From Syntrophomonadaceae bacterium (lineage in GTDB: Bacteria; Bacillota; Ch66; Ch109): DNA of 8,064 nt. Every line of letters starts with the position of its first letter. Position 1 is the stretch's first letter. Shown piece after piece: positions 1 through 6,053 of this stretch. The notes beneath the pieces were generated by a model. That model was not told where the DNA came from and did no database searches. It saw only the letters and a program-made list of their open reading frames with translations. The position numbers and the translations under genes were made by a program. The DNA lies in NCBI GenBank assembly GCA_012512295.1, contig JAAZDI010000109.1, forward strand, positions 1-8,064, in the 5' to 3' direction.

Positions 1-209
1 CTACTGAACAGTACAGCATCGAATTGCTTAACCAACAAACTGGCAAGTGGGAGTCGCTGCCGGCAAATGGTCGAAAGTTAGCAGCTGAGGAAGTCAATCA
101 GTATCTAACTAAAGATAGGCAATTGGAGATTCGGATAAATCAAAGAGGCCATTACAGAGAGATACTGCCCGGATGGTTCGGCCCGGCAGTGGAAGGGGTG
201 GTGTCCTGA
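1..209 (+). CDS. 3' end of an unrecognised protein (partial), first gene of the ABC operon
   Basis: The reading frame is open from the window's edge (first full codon at position 3) to a TGA at 207-209, giving 68 residues of a C-terminus. I do not recognise the protein. The visible part is hydrophilic, with no membrane segment, and alternates polar and hydrophobic residues (IELLNQQTGKWESL, then QLEIRINQRG), which suggests beta strands. It ends in a GPAVEGVVS tail. Its stop shares one base with the ATG of the next gene (TGATG), so the two are almost certainly translationally coupled and co-transcribed. Similar small ABC-2 operons often have a large exported or membrane-anchored protein upstream, so this may be the extracellular end of such a protein; that is inference. 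An internal TTG at 24 could be a start, but the frame stays open upstream of it, so truncation by the window is the simpler reading. Confidence 0.7.
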   Translation, partial: TEQYSIELLNQQTGKWESLPANGRKLAAEEVNQYLTKDRQLEIRINQRGHYREILPGWFGPAVEGVVS

Positions 210-1150
210 TGATTAAATTAAAGGGGGTAACCAAACAATTCGGGACTACCCGAGCGCTGGATAATTTTAGCCTGGAAGTAAGGGAAGGTCTGGTTTACGG
301 TCTGATTGGGCCGAATGGGGCCGGGAAAACCACGGCCATGAACATCCTGGCCACCTTATTGCTGCCAGATGCAGGCACTGCTCTGGTTAACGGCCGGGAT
401 GTAGTGCAGGACCCCCAGGTGGTACGGGGGCTAATCGGATATATGCCGGACTTTTTTGGGGTCTATGATGGACTGCGGTCAGCCGAATACCTGGAGTTTT
501 TTGCCGCAGCCTATGGGGTGCCGGCAGCGAAACGCTCCCGACTCATCAAGGATTTACTGGAATTAGTTAATCTCCCAGATAAGGGCGAAGTTTATGTGGA
601 TGCCTTATCCCGCGGAATGAAGCAGCGTCTCTCCTTGGCTCGCTGCCTGGTTCACGATCCTCGGGTGTTGATCCTGGATGAACCGGCCTCCGGTTTGGAT
701 CCCCGGGCGCGGGCAGAGCTGAAGGAAATAATCCGCCAGCTTAAACACATGGGTAAGACAATACTCATCAGCTCCCATATTTTACCCGAACTGGCGGAAA
801 TGTGTGACGAGGTCGCCATTATCGAACACGGTCGATTAGTCACCTGCGGCCCAGTTGACCAGATTACCAGGAGTGCCAAAGGGGCCAGACAATTGAAGGT
901 AAGCGTAGCGGAACCAGTGCCGGATCTAGCCGGATTTTTAAATCAGCAGCCTGGGGTTAGCAGCCCCTGGGTAGAAGGACTGATAGTCCAGTTCTTTTAT
1001 CAAGGTGACCAGAGCCAGCAAGCCCGGTTGCTGCAAACTTTAGTGTCCAACGGTTGGCCGGTGATTGAATTCAGTGAAGTACGACGCAATTTAGAAGAGG
1101 TCTTCATGGCCATTACCGGGGAGGAGGGGCTGCCGAATGGCGGAAATTAA
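209..1150 (+). CDS. ABC-2 type transporter, ATP-binding subunit
   Basis: This is the ATPase that powers the permease encoded next; it acts on the cytoplasmic face of the membrane. With the ATG at 209 it has 313 residues, normal for the CcmA/NatA-like ABC-2 class. Walker A is GPNGAGKT at residues 34-41, the signature is LSRGM at about 133-137 (LSGGQ in the consensus), Walker B is VLILDEP at about 153-159 followed by a D-loop (SGLD), and the H-loop His is at about 190 (ISSH). The Q-loop reads GYMPD at about 78-81, with Asp where Gln is usual. A C-terminal extension of about 90 residues ends in NLEEVFMAITGEE, typical of ABC-2 exporters. I chose 209 over an in-frame ATG at 173 because TGATG overlaps the upstream stop, an AAGGGG ribosome site lies at 193-198, and family homology begins at MIKLKGVTK. 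The substrate cannot be told from sequence. Confidence 0.95.
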   Translation: MIKLKGVTKQFGTTRALDNFSLEVREGLVYGLIGPNGAGKTTAMNILATLLLPDAGTALVNGRDVVQDPQVVRGLIGYMPDFFGVYDGLRSAEYLEFFAAAYGVPAAKRSRLIKDLLELVNLPDKGEVYVDALSRGMKQRLSLARCLVHDPRVLILDEPASGLDPRARAELKEIIRQLKHMGKTILISSHILPELAEMCDEVAIIEHGRLVTCGPVDQITRSAKGARQLKVSVAEPVPDLAGFLNQQPGVSSPWVEGLIVQFFYQGDQSQQARLLQTLVSNGWPVIEFSEVRRNLEEVFMAITGEEGLPNGGN

Positions 1151-2024
1151 CCCTGTTTTACTAAAAGAACTACGCCAACGTTTCCGACGGGGCAAGACTG
1201 CCTGGCTTCTGGCCTTATACCTTTTCACCATCGGTGGATTTGTCCTGGCTTTCATCTATTTGAATTGGCAAAGCGCACCAGGTTACTATCAACCCAATCG
1301 CAGTCTGGAGATATTTATTACTCTGAGTGTGGCTCAATTATTCTTACTGGCTTTTGTCGCCCCCGGTTTAACCGCCAGCGTAATCAGCGGGGAGCGGGAG
1401 CGGCAAACCCTAAATGTTCTGCTGACCACTCGGTTAAGTACCTGGTCAATTGTCTGGAGCAAACTGGTGGCTTCGACCGCATTTGTGGTTGTCTTAATGA
1501 TTGCTACCTTGCCGTTATACAGCATTGTCTTTCTCTATGGAGGAATCGCTCCCGGTCAAGTCCCTGGGGTATTCGGGTTTTACCTGTTGACCATGTTTCT
1601 TTTTGCCTCATTGGGGATAGTCTGTTCTGCATTTTTCCAACGAACCGGGGTCAGTACCCTGACCACTTACGGTTTGGTTTTTGCCCTCACTGGTGGCACC
1701 GGTTTCCTGGCCGCCTTTCTGACGGAAGTAGGCAGAATAAACCGGCCGGAAACCCTGGTTAATCCAGGATTCCTTAACTGGGTAGTTGAGTTTTTGCAGC
1801 AAACCAATCCAGTTTTTGTCTTATTAAAAATCCTGGCAGCAGAGGATGGTATCCAGACCGGGGTCAGTCTTGGCCTCCCCTACTGGGCCAACTACACCAT
1901 CTTCTGCCTGGGGCTAGGCCTGTTGCTGCTGTTCTGGAGCAGCCGCCTCCTGTTACCCCAACCACGGGGACGGTTCTTCCGGTTGGCAGACAAACGCAGC
2001 CATGGCGACGGTTTTTCCGGATAG
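1137..2024 (+). CDS. ABC-2 type transporter, permease subunit
   Basis: This is the membrane partner of the preceding ATPase; the two overlap by 14 bases. A GGAGGAGG ribosome site ends about 9 bases before the ATG. The 295-residue protein starts with the hallmark NPVLLKELRQRFR amphipathic segment, followed by about six hydrophobic helices near residues 22-43, 60-82, 108-134, 144-167, 174-197 and 252-272. The ISGERERQTLNVLLTTRLS loop after helix 2 is the conserved cytoplasmic coupling region of ABC-2 permeases that touches the ATPase. Fit to the family is good up to about residue 272. The tail (LLLPQPRGRFFRLADKRSHGDGFSG) is odd: its last codons lie inside repeat copies, and the TAG stop is supplied by the second copy read in a different frame. 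The original C-terminus may therefore have been rewritten by repeat insertion. The substrate is unknown. Confidence 0.92.
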   Translation: MAEINPVLLKELRQRFRRGKTAWLLALYLFTIGGFVLAFIYLNWQSAPGYYQPNRSLEIFITLSVAQLFLLAFVAPGLTASVISGERERQTLNVLLTTRLSTWSIVWSKLVASTAFVVVLMIATLPLYSIVFLYGGIAPGQVPGVFGFYLLTMFLFASLGIVCSAFFQRTGVSTLTTYGLVFALTGGTGFLAAFLTEVGRINRPETLVNPGFLNWVVEFLQQTNPVFVLLKILAAEDGIQTGVSLGLPYWANYTIFCLGLGLLLLFWSSRLLLPQPRGRFFRLADKRSHGDGFSG

Positions 2025-2285
2025 CCGACAAGCCAAAATAGGCCGGGAGGTAGTCAGCGAGGCCAGAGTGTTCAGGTTCTTCCTGATAGCAGACAAGCGG
2101 AAATAAGAAACGGTCAAAAGGGGGCCTCCCGGCTAGAAGATAAGTAAGACATGTCACTGTGGCTTAATACGAGCCCCTGGCCAGAAAGTGGTCTCCCGGA
2201 TAGAAGATAAGTAAGACAAAATTGGTACATGCCTCAGGACAATTGACCGTGCACGTGTCTCTCGGATAGAAGATAAGTAAGGCAA
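1971..2285 (+). repeat. Six-copy degenerate interspersed repeat overlapping the permease 3' end
   Basis: Six related copies share a core like CCGGATAGAAGATAAG. They start near 1971, 2009, 2074, 2122, 2190 and 2256, and the core GG falls at 1981, 2019, 2084, 2131, 2198 and 2264, so steps are 38, 65, 47, 67 and 66. Copies 4-6 share an exact 15-nt block (TAGAAGATAAGTAAG); copies 5 and 6 match at 27 of 29 positions and copy 4 matches copy 5 at about 25 of 29. Copies 1-3 are more diverged but clearly related (copy 3 matches copy 4 at about 15 of 23). The sequence between copies is unrelated. Copies 1-3 each spell an RFF(R/L)(L/I)ADK peptide, but in three different reading frames, so the similarity lies in the DNA. 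The nature of the repeat is unknown: degenerate CRISPR-like array, intergenic repeat family and local duplication are all possible. Confidence 0.85.
2124..2285. CRISPR. CRISPR-like trio of 29-nt repeats with 37-38-nt spacers (doubtful)
   Basis: The best-conserved repeats lie at 2124-2152, 2191-2219 and 2257-2285, separated by 38 and 37 bases of unrelated sequence. That is ordinary CRISPR geometry. The repeat ends can weakly pair (GTCT at one end, AGAC or AGGC at the other). Against a true array: only three good copies, two to four mismatches between them, more diverged relatives with irregular spacing upstream, overlap of that series with a protein-coding gene, and no cas gene in the window. 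I list it so the geometry is on record, with low belief that it is a functional array. Confidence 0.2.
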
Positions 2286-2295
2286 GGAGGCAATG

Positions 2296-2380
2296 CTCCA
2301 AAGGTTCGGGCGGAGCAGGCATCTGGAGACCCGAGCGAATCCAGAATATAGGAAAGAGTTTTCCAAAGGGTCGGGTGGAG
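2296..2380. repeat. Second direct repeat pair, 65 bases apart
   Basis: Two 20-base segments, 2296-2315 (CTCCAAAGGTTCGGGCGGAG) and 2361-2380, match at 17 of 20 positions and sit 65 bases apart. That step is nearly the same as in the repeat family just upstream (65-67), yet the sequence is different. They lie in the non-coding stretch between the permease and the hairpin at 2418. No gene is convincing in 2025-2417. Confidence 0.6.
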
Positions 2381-2417
2381 AGCCACTTGCATCTTCTCAA
2401 ATAATCTGAACATAAAG

Positions 2418-2450
2418 ACCCCCACTTTCTTTAGGTGGGGGTTGCCTATT
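2418..2450 (+). terminator. GC-rich hairpin, probable terminator of the ABC operon
   Basis: A perfect 8-bp stem (ACCCCCAC at 2418-2425 with GTGGGGGT at 2435-2442) with a 9-base loop is followed by a weak T-rich tail (TGCCTATTTAA). It is the only strong hairpin between the permease and the next gene. The poor T-tract lowers certainty; it may instead belong to the repeat-rich region. Confidence 0.55.
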
Positions 2451-2541
2451 TAACCCTCGACTCTGAAAATAAGGGTGTTTGTGTTTTAACTCGGTCAGCT
2501 TGCTTTTTCAGGCCTTTTATATGCCGCAACCTGATAAAGTA

Positions 2542-2550
2542 TGTTACAAT
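2542..2550 (+). promoter_or_regulatory. Candidate extended -10 promoter for the lyase-like gene
   Basis: TGTTACAAT at 2542-2550 fits an extended -10 (TG, one base, TACAAT). The matching -35 area (TGCCGC, 2522-2527) is poor. It lies about 45 bases before the GTG start at 2596, in an AT-rich stretch downstream of the hairpin, so it is well placed. Support is by eye only. Confidence 0.4.
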
Positions 2551-2595
2551 AACTATAAATGTAAATTATGGAAAGCTAAGAAAGGGGGAAGATTT

Positions 2596-3716
2596 GTGTA
2601 TACGCCGAAGTTTTTTGTGGGTAATATTCCGAAAAAGGTGCGTTTGGGTGATATCACAGTTCGGGATGGGTTTCAACACGAGGAGTTTTATGTCCATCCG
2701 GACGCAAAAGTCTGGTGTATTGAACAAGCCATTAAGTGTGGTTTTAAAGACATTGAAATAACTAATTTTGGAAACCCCCGAATCATTCCTCAATTTGCTG
2801 ATTGCTGGGAAATTACCGAGCGAGCCAACCGGCTTCGCGAAAAATATGGCGCTGATGTAGAATATACCGCCATTACGATTGCCAAGGATCGCGTTTACCC
2901 GGTTATTGAAGCGAAAAAGGCCGGCAAGCCAGTGCCGGATCGCCTCTTGATCATGGTGTCCACTAGCGAGGCCCACCAAAAAACAAACAGTGGCTTAACC
3001 CACCGGGAGTATCTGGGCAACAGTGAAATAGTCACCCGGGATTTACGGGAAGCCGGGTTTAAGGTATGTGGCGCGGTCAGTACAATCTGGGGCTGCCCGG
3101 TCACACAATCCGCGACTGACCTGGACTGGGCTGTAGAGCTAACGGAAATTTTTTGCGGATGGGCGTATCGGACCTAGAACATGCTGATCATGATGGACAA
3201 GCTAACCCGGTGGCGGTTTACGACTACTTTGCCCGGATCATGGATCGATTCCCCAATCCTGACCTGCATGTCGCTCATTTTCACGTTACTCGAGGTTGGG
3301 GTCTGACTAACGTATACGCCGCGATGCAAGCGGGTATTACTCGATTTGAAGCCACCTTTGGCGGCATTGGCGGCCAGCCGGCCAATTTTATTGACGGTCG
3401 GCCGGTCAAAGGAACGGGCAAATACTACTACACCAACCCGGATGCTGTTGGGCTGGTAACCATGGAGGACCTGCTAGTGATGTTAAACGGTATGGGGGTA
3501 GAGCACGGAATTGACATGGATCTGGCGTTTGAATATGGCCACATGGTGGAAAAAATTTGCAAACGGACTTTGCGGTCTTCTGCCCTCCATTTTGGCGATC
3601 TGCCGAAGTATGGGGAAATCAAGACAACTCGGGATTACTCTGTAGAAGAATGGAGAGCCAAGTACCCGCAACCAGTGTATCCGGTCCCTGGGGTACCGGA
3701 GGAGATATGGCGGTAA
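2596..3716 (+). pseudogene. DRE-TIM metallolyase (HMG-CoA lyase/pyruvate carboxyltransferase-like), split by a frameshift
   Basis: The gene is read in two frames: 2596 to about 3150, then about 3150 to the TAA at 3714-3716. Restoring one base at the TTTTTT run (3149-3154) gives ELTEIFLRMGVSDLEHADHDGQ without a break and a protein of about 373 residues. The first part has RLGDITVRDGFQ, with the superfamily's Arg-Asp pair at residues 23-24. The second part has the metal-binding HFH (about residues 228-230) and the GIGGQPANF loop, where HMG-CoA lyases carry a catalytic Cys (GLGGCP). True HMG-CoA lyase activity is therefore doubtful; a related aldolase, lyase or acyltransferase is more likely. 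GTG at 2596 is chosen because AAAGGGGGAAG (2581-2591) sits at the right distance and the family's N-terminus begins there; the longer frame back to 2479 has no ribosome site. The frameshift may be a real mutation, a sequencing error, or bypassed by slippage at the T-run. Both halves look otherwise intact, so decay would be recent. Confidence 0.85.
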
Positions 3717-3792
3717 GGCGGGTAGGGAACACTAGGTTTATGGGTGAGAGAACTCGTCCAGCTTCGCTGAACATTCATTGTTTTGGAATTAT

Positions 3793-3819
3793 AGAGAGCC
3801 AGTAGAGGCTCTCTTTTTT
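3793..3819 (+). terminator. Rho-independent terminator after the lyase-like gene
   Basis: An 8-bp perfect stem (AGAGAGCC at 3793-3800, GGCTCTCT at 3807-3814) with a 6-base loop runs straight into TTTTT at 3815-3819. It lies about 75 bases after the stop of the frameshifted lyase, on the same strand, and has textbook form. Between it and the radical SAM stop (3820-3915) I see nothing but a short GGCGGTTA duplication near 3903-3918. Confidence 0.88.
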
Positions 3820-3915
3820 ATGGTTTGTGGTATCTTTACATTGATTTGTGTCCTGCGGAAATGGTCAGCTATTTTCATAGGTAGTTGTGTCCTTGGACCA
3901 TGGGCGGTTAGGCGG

Positions 3916-5241
3916 TTAGTAAGGCAGGACCACCGGAATACCTAAGTGCTGCCCGATGTCCGAATAGTGTTGGCCGCGCAGGTCCCGTCCATTGCTGTCA
4001 AAGGCAATCGGCGGAACAATGATTAAATCACCTTGCCGACCGGTCAGACCTTTAATGAAATCTTCCACCATGAGCAATCCCGCACAACGGATATTCCCGC
4101 CAAAGAAACGATTCTCAATTTCCACTACCTGCATTTTTTCATCCCTTATTTGAACGGCAAAGGCAGCAGCCATGACCGGATAAGCCAGGGTAGAAGTAGC
4201 GATAATAGGCTTTTGAGCCTGATGATGTTTAATGAGGTCAAGTATTTCTTGAACAACTAAGGGATGAAGATCATATTGCATCACGATTCCAGGGGGTTCC
4301 CCAGGCTGTTTTTTTAGGATCAGCTTCAAAGTTTCCTGGCCACGCCTCACGGTTAGGCAAGAATTCCCCTTTTTCTTCAATTTTAAAAAAGCATCGACCC
4401 GGGAAAAAGGCGTTAACTCATCAATCTTCAGAATAACATCATTTTTCTTCAGGCCAGCCCGTCTGGCTGGTGTGCCCGACATGGTTCCCAGGATATTGGG
4501 CATTAAATCCTGGGTCATACTGGGTTCAACCGTCACCGGGCAATCAATCCCTGGGAGTTGTTCAATAAAATCCGCTAGTTCCCGGAAAGAAAAATTAGGT
4601 TGAATATCAGCTTTACACCAACGGGTATAACCCAGTTCAAAAACGCGAATGGTTTGGCAGCCCCAATCATTCAGATAGCGAATACTATTTCCTAAATCTT
4701 CCCAACCAGTTAAGTGAGGCAGAGCCACAATGCTGCCGTGGAAGGGAATCCTGTATTGATTAAGGAGTACCGGACTATTTATTGCAATATCTGCCCGAAG
4801 ATCCTTTAGCCAAGTTTGGCGATGCTGTGGGTTAGACGAATTCAAGGAAAGGTTGATCTCTAGAGGCATTAATTGACTTAAGCTCTTTACTATCTCCTCA
4901 TCAAGGAAACTCCCATTCGTCGTTACCCCGATGAGGGTACGGGGTAATTTTCGACGGATTCTTTGTAAGACCTCAATAAAGTTTGGAAAAAGAAAAGGCT
5001 CCCCTTCCATGATCCGGGATACCGACTCTCCGATCACAATCTTGTTATTGGGGGATAAGAACTCGATCATTTCATCAATCTGTTCCAGATTGAGCGGAGG
5101 AAGACTATAACTGGCAATCCCGGGTGGATTCTGCTGATGACTGCAGAAACAGCAATGGATGTTACACCGGGAGATAATTGGTAAAATATTGTGCTGTTGG
5201 ACTATCTGTAATACTTGGTGGTAAGGTATTTTTTCAGCCAT
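3916..5241 (-). CDS. Radical SAM protein with internal PDZ domain and DUF512-like C-terminus
   Basis: This is a cytosolic iron-sulfur enzyme of 441 residues that should cleave S-adenosylmethionine to make a radical; the substrate is unknown. The cluster motif is C26-x3-C30-x2-C33 (CNIHCCFC, with an extra Cys at 31). A GEP-type SAM-binding loop follows at about 80-82 and a VTTNG strand at about 106-110. A PDZ domain fills about 245-311 (GTPARRAGLKKNDVILKID). The C-terminal part, about 325-441, carries IENRFFGGNIRCAGLL and DLIIVPPIAFD, which resemble the DUF512 domain of PDZ/radical SAM/DUF512 proteins. In the known family the PDZ is N-terminal; here it sits between the radical SAM core and the DUF512-like part. 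The start is ATG at 5241, with GAGGG four to five bases upstream. It is a lone gene, convergent with the lyase-like gene. Confidence 0.88.
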   Translation of the reverse strand: MAEKIPYHQVLQIVQQHNILPIISRCNIHCCFCSHQQNPPGIASYSLPPLNLEQIDEMIEFLSPNNKIVIGESVSRIMEGEPFLFPNFIEVLQRIRRKLPRTLIGVTTNGSFLDEEIVKSLSQLMPLEINLSLNSSNPQHRQTWLKDLRADIAINSPVLLNQYRIPFHGSIVALPHLTGWEDLGNSIRYLNDWGCQTIRVFELGYTRWCKADIQPNFSFRELADFIEQLPGIDCPVTVEPSMTQDLMPNILGTMSGTPARRAGLKKNDVILKIDELTPFSRVDAFLKLKKKGNSCLTVRRGQETLKLILKKQPGEPPGIVMQYDLHPLVVQEILDLIKHHQAQKPIIATSTLAYPVMAAAFAVQIRDEKMQVVEIENRFFGGNIRCAGLLMVEDFIKGLTGRQGDLIIVPPIAFDSNGRDLRGQHYSDIGQHLGIPVVLPY

Positions 5242-5741
5242 TTCGCCCTCGTTAATGGTTTGTTGTTTAAATTGTCAGCGGTTTCTGCTCATAAACAATG
5301 ATTTCTTAACTCTATCACTAATTATAACCCAGCTTTATCACGGATAACTTGATTTAATAGTCATTTTACATTTTATGGAACAATGAGTCTTAGATACCTA
5401 GTAATATTTTGGATTAAGGTCACGGTCGGTTCCATTTGATGACCCAGTTTAGAGGGGATTGAAATAATTCGTTGTTTGGAAAGTTATCTATTAGTTATCG
5501 GACATTGCTTGATTTTTCTGAGATGCTTCCCAAGTCCTCCTGAAAGCATCGCTAACCGATCGCGCTTCGTGATCCTCAGACTGCCCTTGGTTTAAGGGTG
5601 GACACTGGTCAATTATTTATCCGATCAAGTTTTAATACAAGAATGCCGGGTATCTTAAAGAGAAGATCTTTAATTGCTGATTTGGCCGGGAAGATCCCGG
5701 CCATCCTCAATCTATGATAAAATAAAGGCTAACCCATATAT
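5242..5741. other. Gene-free stretch with several hairpins
   Basis: No ORF with a ribosome site is convincing on either strand. Visible structure: GATGCTT/AAGCATC arms at about 5522-5551; CCCTT/AAGGG around 5584-5598; TTAAAGA (5655-5661) paired with TCTTTAA (5667-5673); and a perfect GGCCGGG (5684-5690) with CCCGGCC (5696-5702) around a 5-base loop. None is followed by a T-tract on its own strand, so these are not ordinary terminators. TATGAT at 5713-5718 is a possible -10 box for the RNA candidate just downstream. Confidence 0.5.
5321..5326 (-). promoter_or_regulatory. Candidate -10 box for the radical SAM gene
   Basis: Read on the minus strand, 5326-5321 is a perfect TATAAT about 80 bases ahead of the ATG. 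No clear TTGACA-like -35 is seen at the right distance, so this is a weak call. Confidence 0.35.
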
Positions 5742-5834
5742 TTTCGGTGAAGAGCCACCAGCTCTGGGGCAGGTGACCTGGCATAAACCCGAAACAGTCG
5801 GAAGCAAGAGGTCCATCCCTCTTGCTTCCGTTTT
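5725..5834 (+). ncRNA. Candidate structured RNA ending in a strong terminator, family not recognised
   Basis: The stretch can fold as a three-way junction. A closing stem pairs TTTCGG (5742-5747) with CCGAAA (5789-5794). One arm is AGAGC/GCTCT (5751-5755 with 5761-5765, loop CACCA). The other is CAGG/CCTG (5770-5773 with 5777-5780). It is followed at once by a 13-bp terminator at 5799-5830. No plus-strand gene follows for 500 bases, and the next gene is on the opposite strand, so this would be a free small RNA or an attenuated leader whose gene was lost. I compared it by memory with common riboswitch consensus motifs, SRP RNA and 6S RNA and found no match. The fold is drawn by eye, the stems are short, and the 5' end is a guess. 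Confidence 0.4.
5799..5834 (+). terminator. Very strong rho-independent terminator
   Basis: A perfect 13-bp stem (CGGAAGCAAGAGG at 5799-5811, CCTCTTGCTTCCG at 5818-5830), a 6-base loop and TTTT at 5831-5834. The T-run is on the plus-strand side, so it chiefly ends plus-strand transcription. It also lies 24 bases after the stop of the minus-strand small peptide and may serve both strands, though the minus side has only ACTGTTT after the stem. Confidence 0.85.
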
Positions 5835-5854
5835 ACGTTAACAGCTTAATTAAA

Positions 5855-5971
5855 CTACCGGCAGGTACCAAAGCCCCCAAAGCAACACTGAATTACTAGC
5901 AGTATGGCTACACAATAAGTGAGGTTGCAGAAGTTAAAACCTCCAAATCCGAATCCAGATACTTCTGACAT
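5855..5971 (-). CDS. Tiny Cys- and Gly/Phe-rich membrane peptide (38 aa), YjcZ-like
   Basis: A complete small gene: AAGGAGG (plus positions 5980-5986), 8 bases, ATG (5971-5969), 38 codons, TAG (5857-5855). The peptide starts MSEVSGFGFGGFNF, has a hydrophobic segment from about residue 17 to 28 (LTYCVAILLVIQ) and ends CCFGGFGTCR. It contains five cysteines (15, 20, 29, 30, 37). A Gly/Phe-rich head followed by one membrane segment is the pattern of the very small YjcZ-type proteins of Bacillus and Clostridia spore formers, often annotated as sporulation proteins; its role here is unknown. The consensus ribosome site, good start and terminator close behind argue for a real gene. The high cysteine content is not usual for YjcZ and could mean thiol cross-linking or metal binding. 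It is monocistronic. Confidence 0.7.
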   Translation of the reverse strand: MSEVSGFGFGGFNFCNLTYCVAILLVIQCCFGGFGTCR

Positions 5972-6053
5972 CGTAAATTCCTCCTTCAATTATTAATTTA
6001 ACTGCCTATCTGTCAACAGTATATTCTTTAACAAACCTTATGGTTACACTGAA

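Noticed and set aside
2293..2409. 38-codon plus-strand ORF after AAGGAGG (MLQRFGRSRH...)
   Set aside because: The ribosome site is only two bases from the ATG, the product resembles nothing, and the frame runs over the non-coding direct repeats.
1864..2425. Several minus-strand ORFs of 63-97 residues across the repeats
   Set aside because: Their shared segments (LTYLL, LIFYP) are just the DNA repeat read backward in different frames; no ribosome sites or family features.
2435..2761. 108-residue plus-strand ORF starting in the hairpin
   Set aside because: It overlaps the lyase-like gene in another frame, has no ribosome site, and its start lies within the terminator-like stem.
3140..3165. 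Programmed -1 frameshift with a classical slippery heptamer
   Set aside because: The codons at the T-run (GAA ATT TTT TGC) do not form an X XXY YYZ heptamer allowing tandem re-pairing, and no stimulatory stem is obvious; simple slippage or error is likelier.
4033..4260. 75-residue plus-strand ORF inside the radical SAM gene
   Set aside because: It is antisense to the conserved DUF512-like coding region, with no ribosome site; a shadow frame.
5584..5612. T-box-like sequence (AAGGGTGGACACTGG)
   Set aside because: Only the first half resembles the AGGGTGGnACCGCG antiterminator motif; no stem I or specifier loop is visible and no tRNA-charging or amino-acid gene follows.
5684..5702. GGCCGGG/CCCGGCC hairpin as a terminator
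   Set aside because: A perfect stem, but no T-tract on either side and no gene ending nearby on either strand; kept only as a structural note.
5742..5794. Known riboswitches (c-di-GMP, cobalamin, ZTP, guanidine, purine) or SRP RNA
   Set aside because: None of the conserved core motifs of these families, as I recall them, is present.
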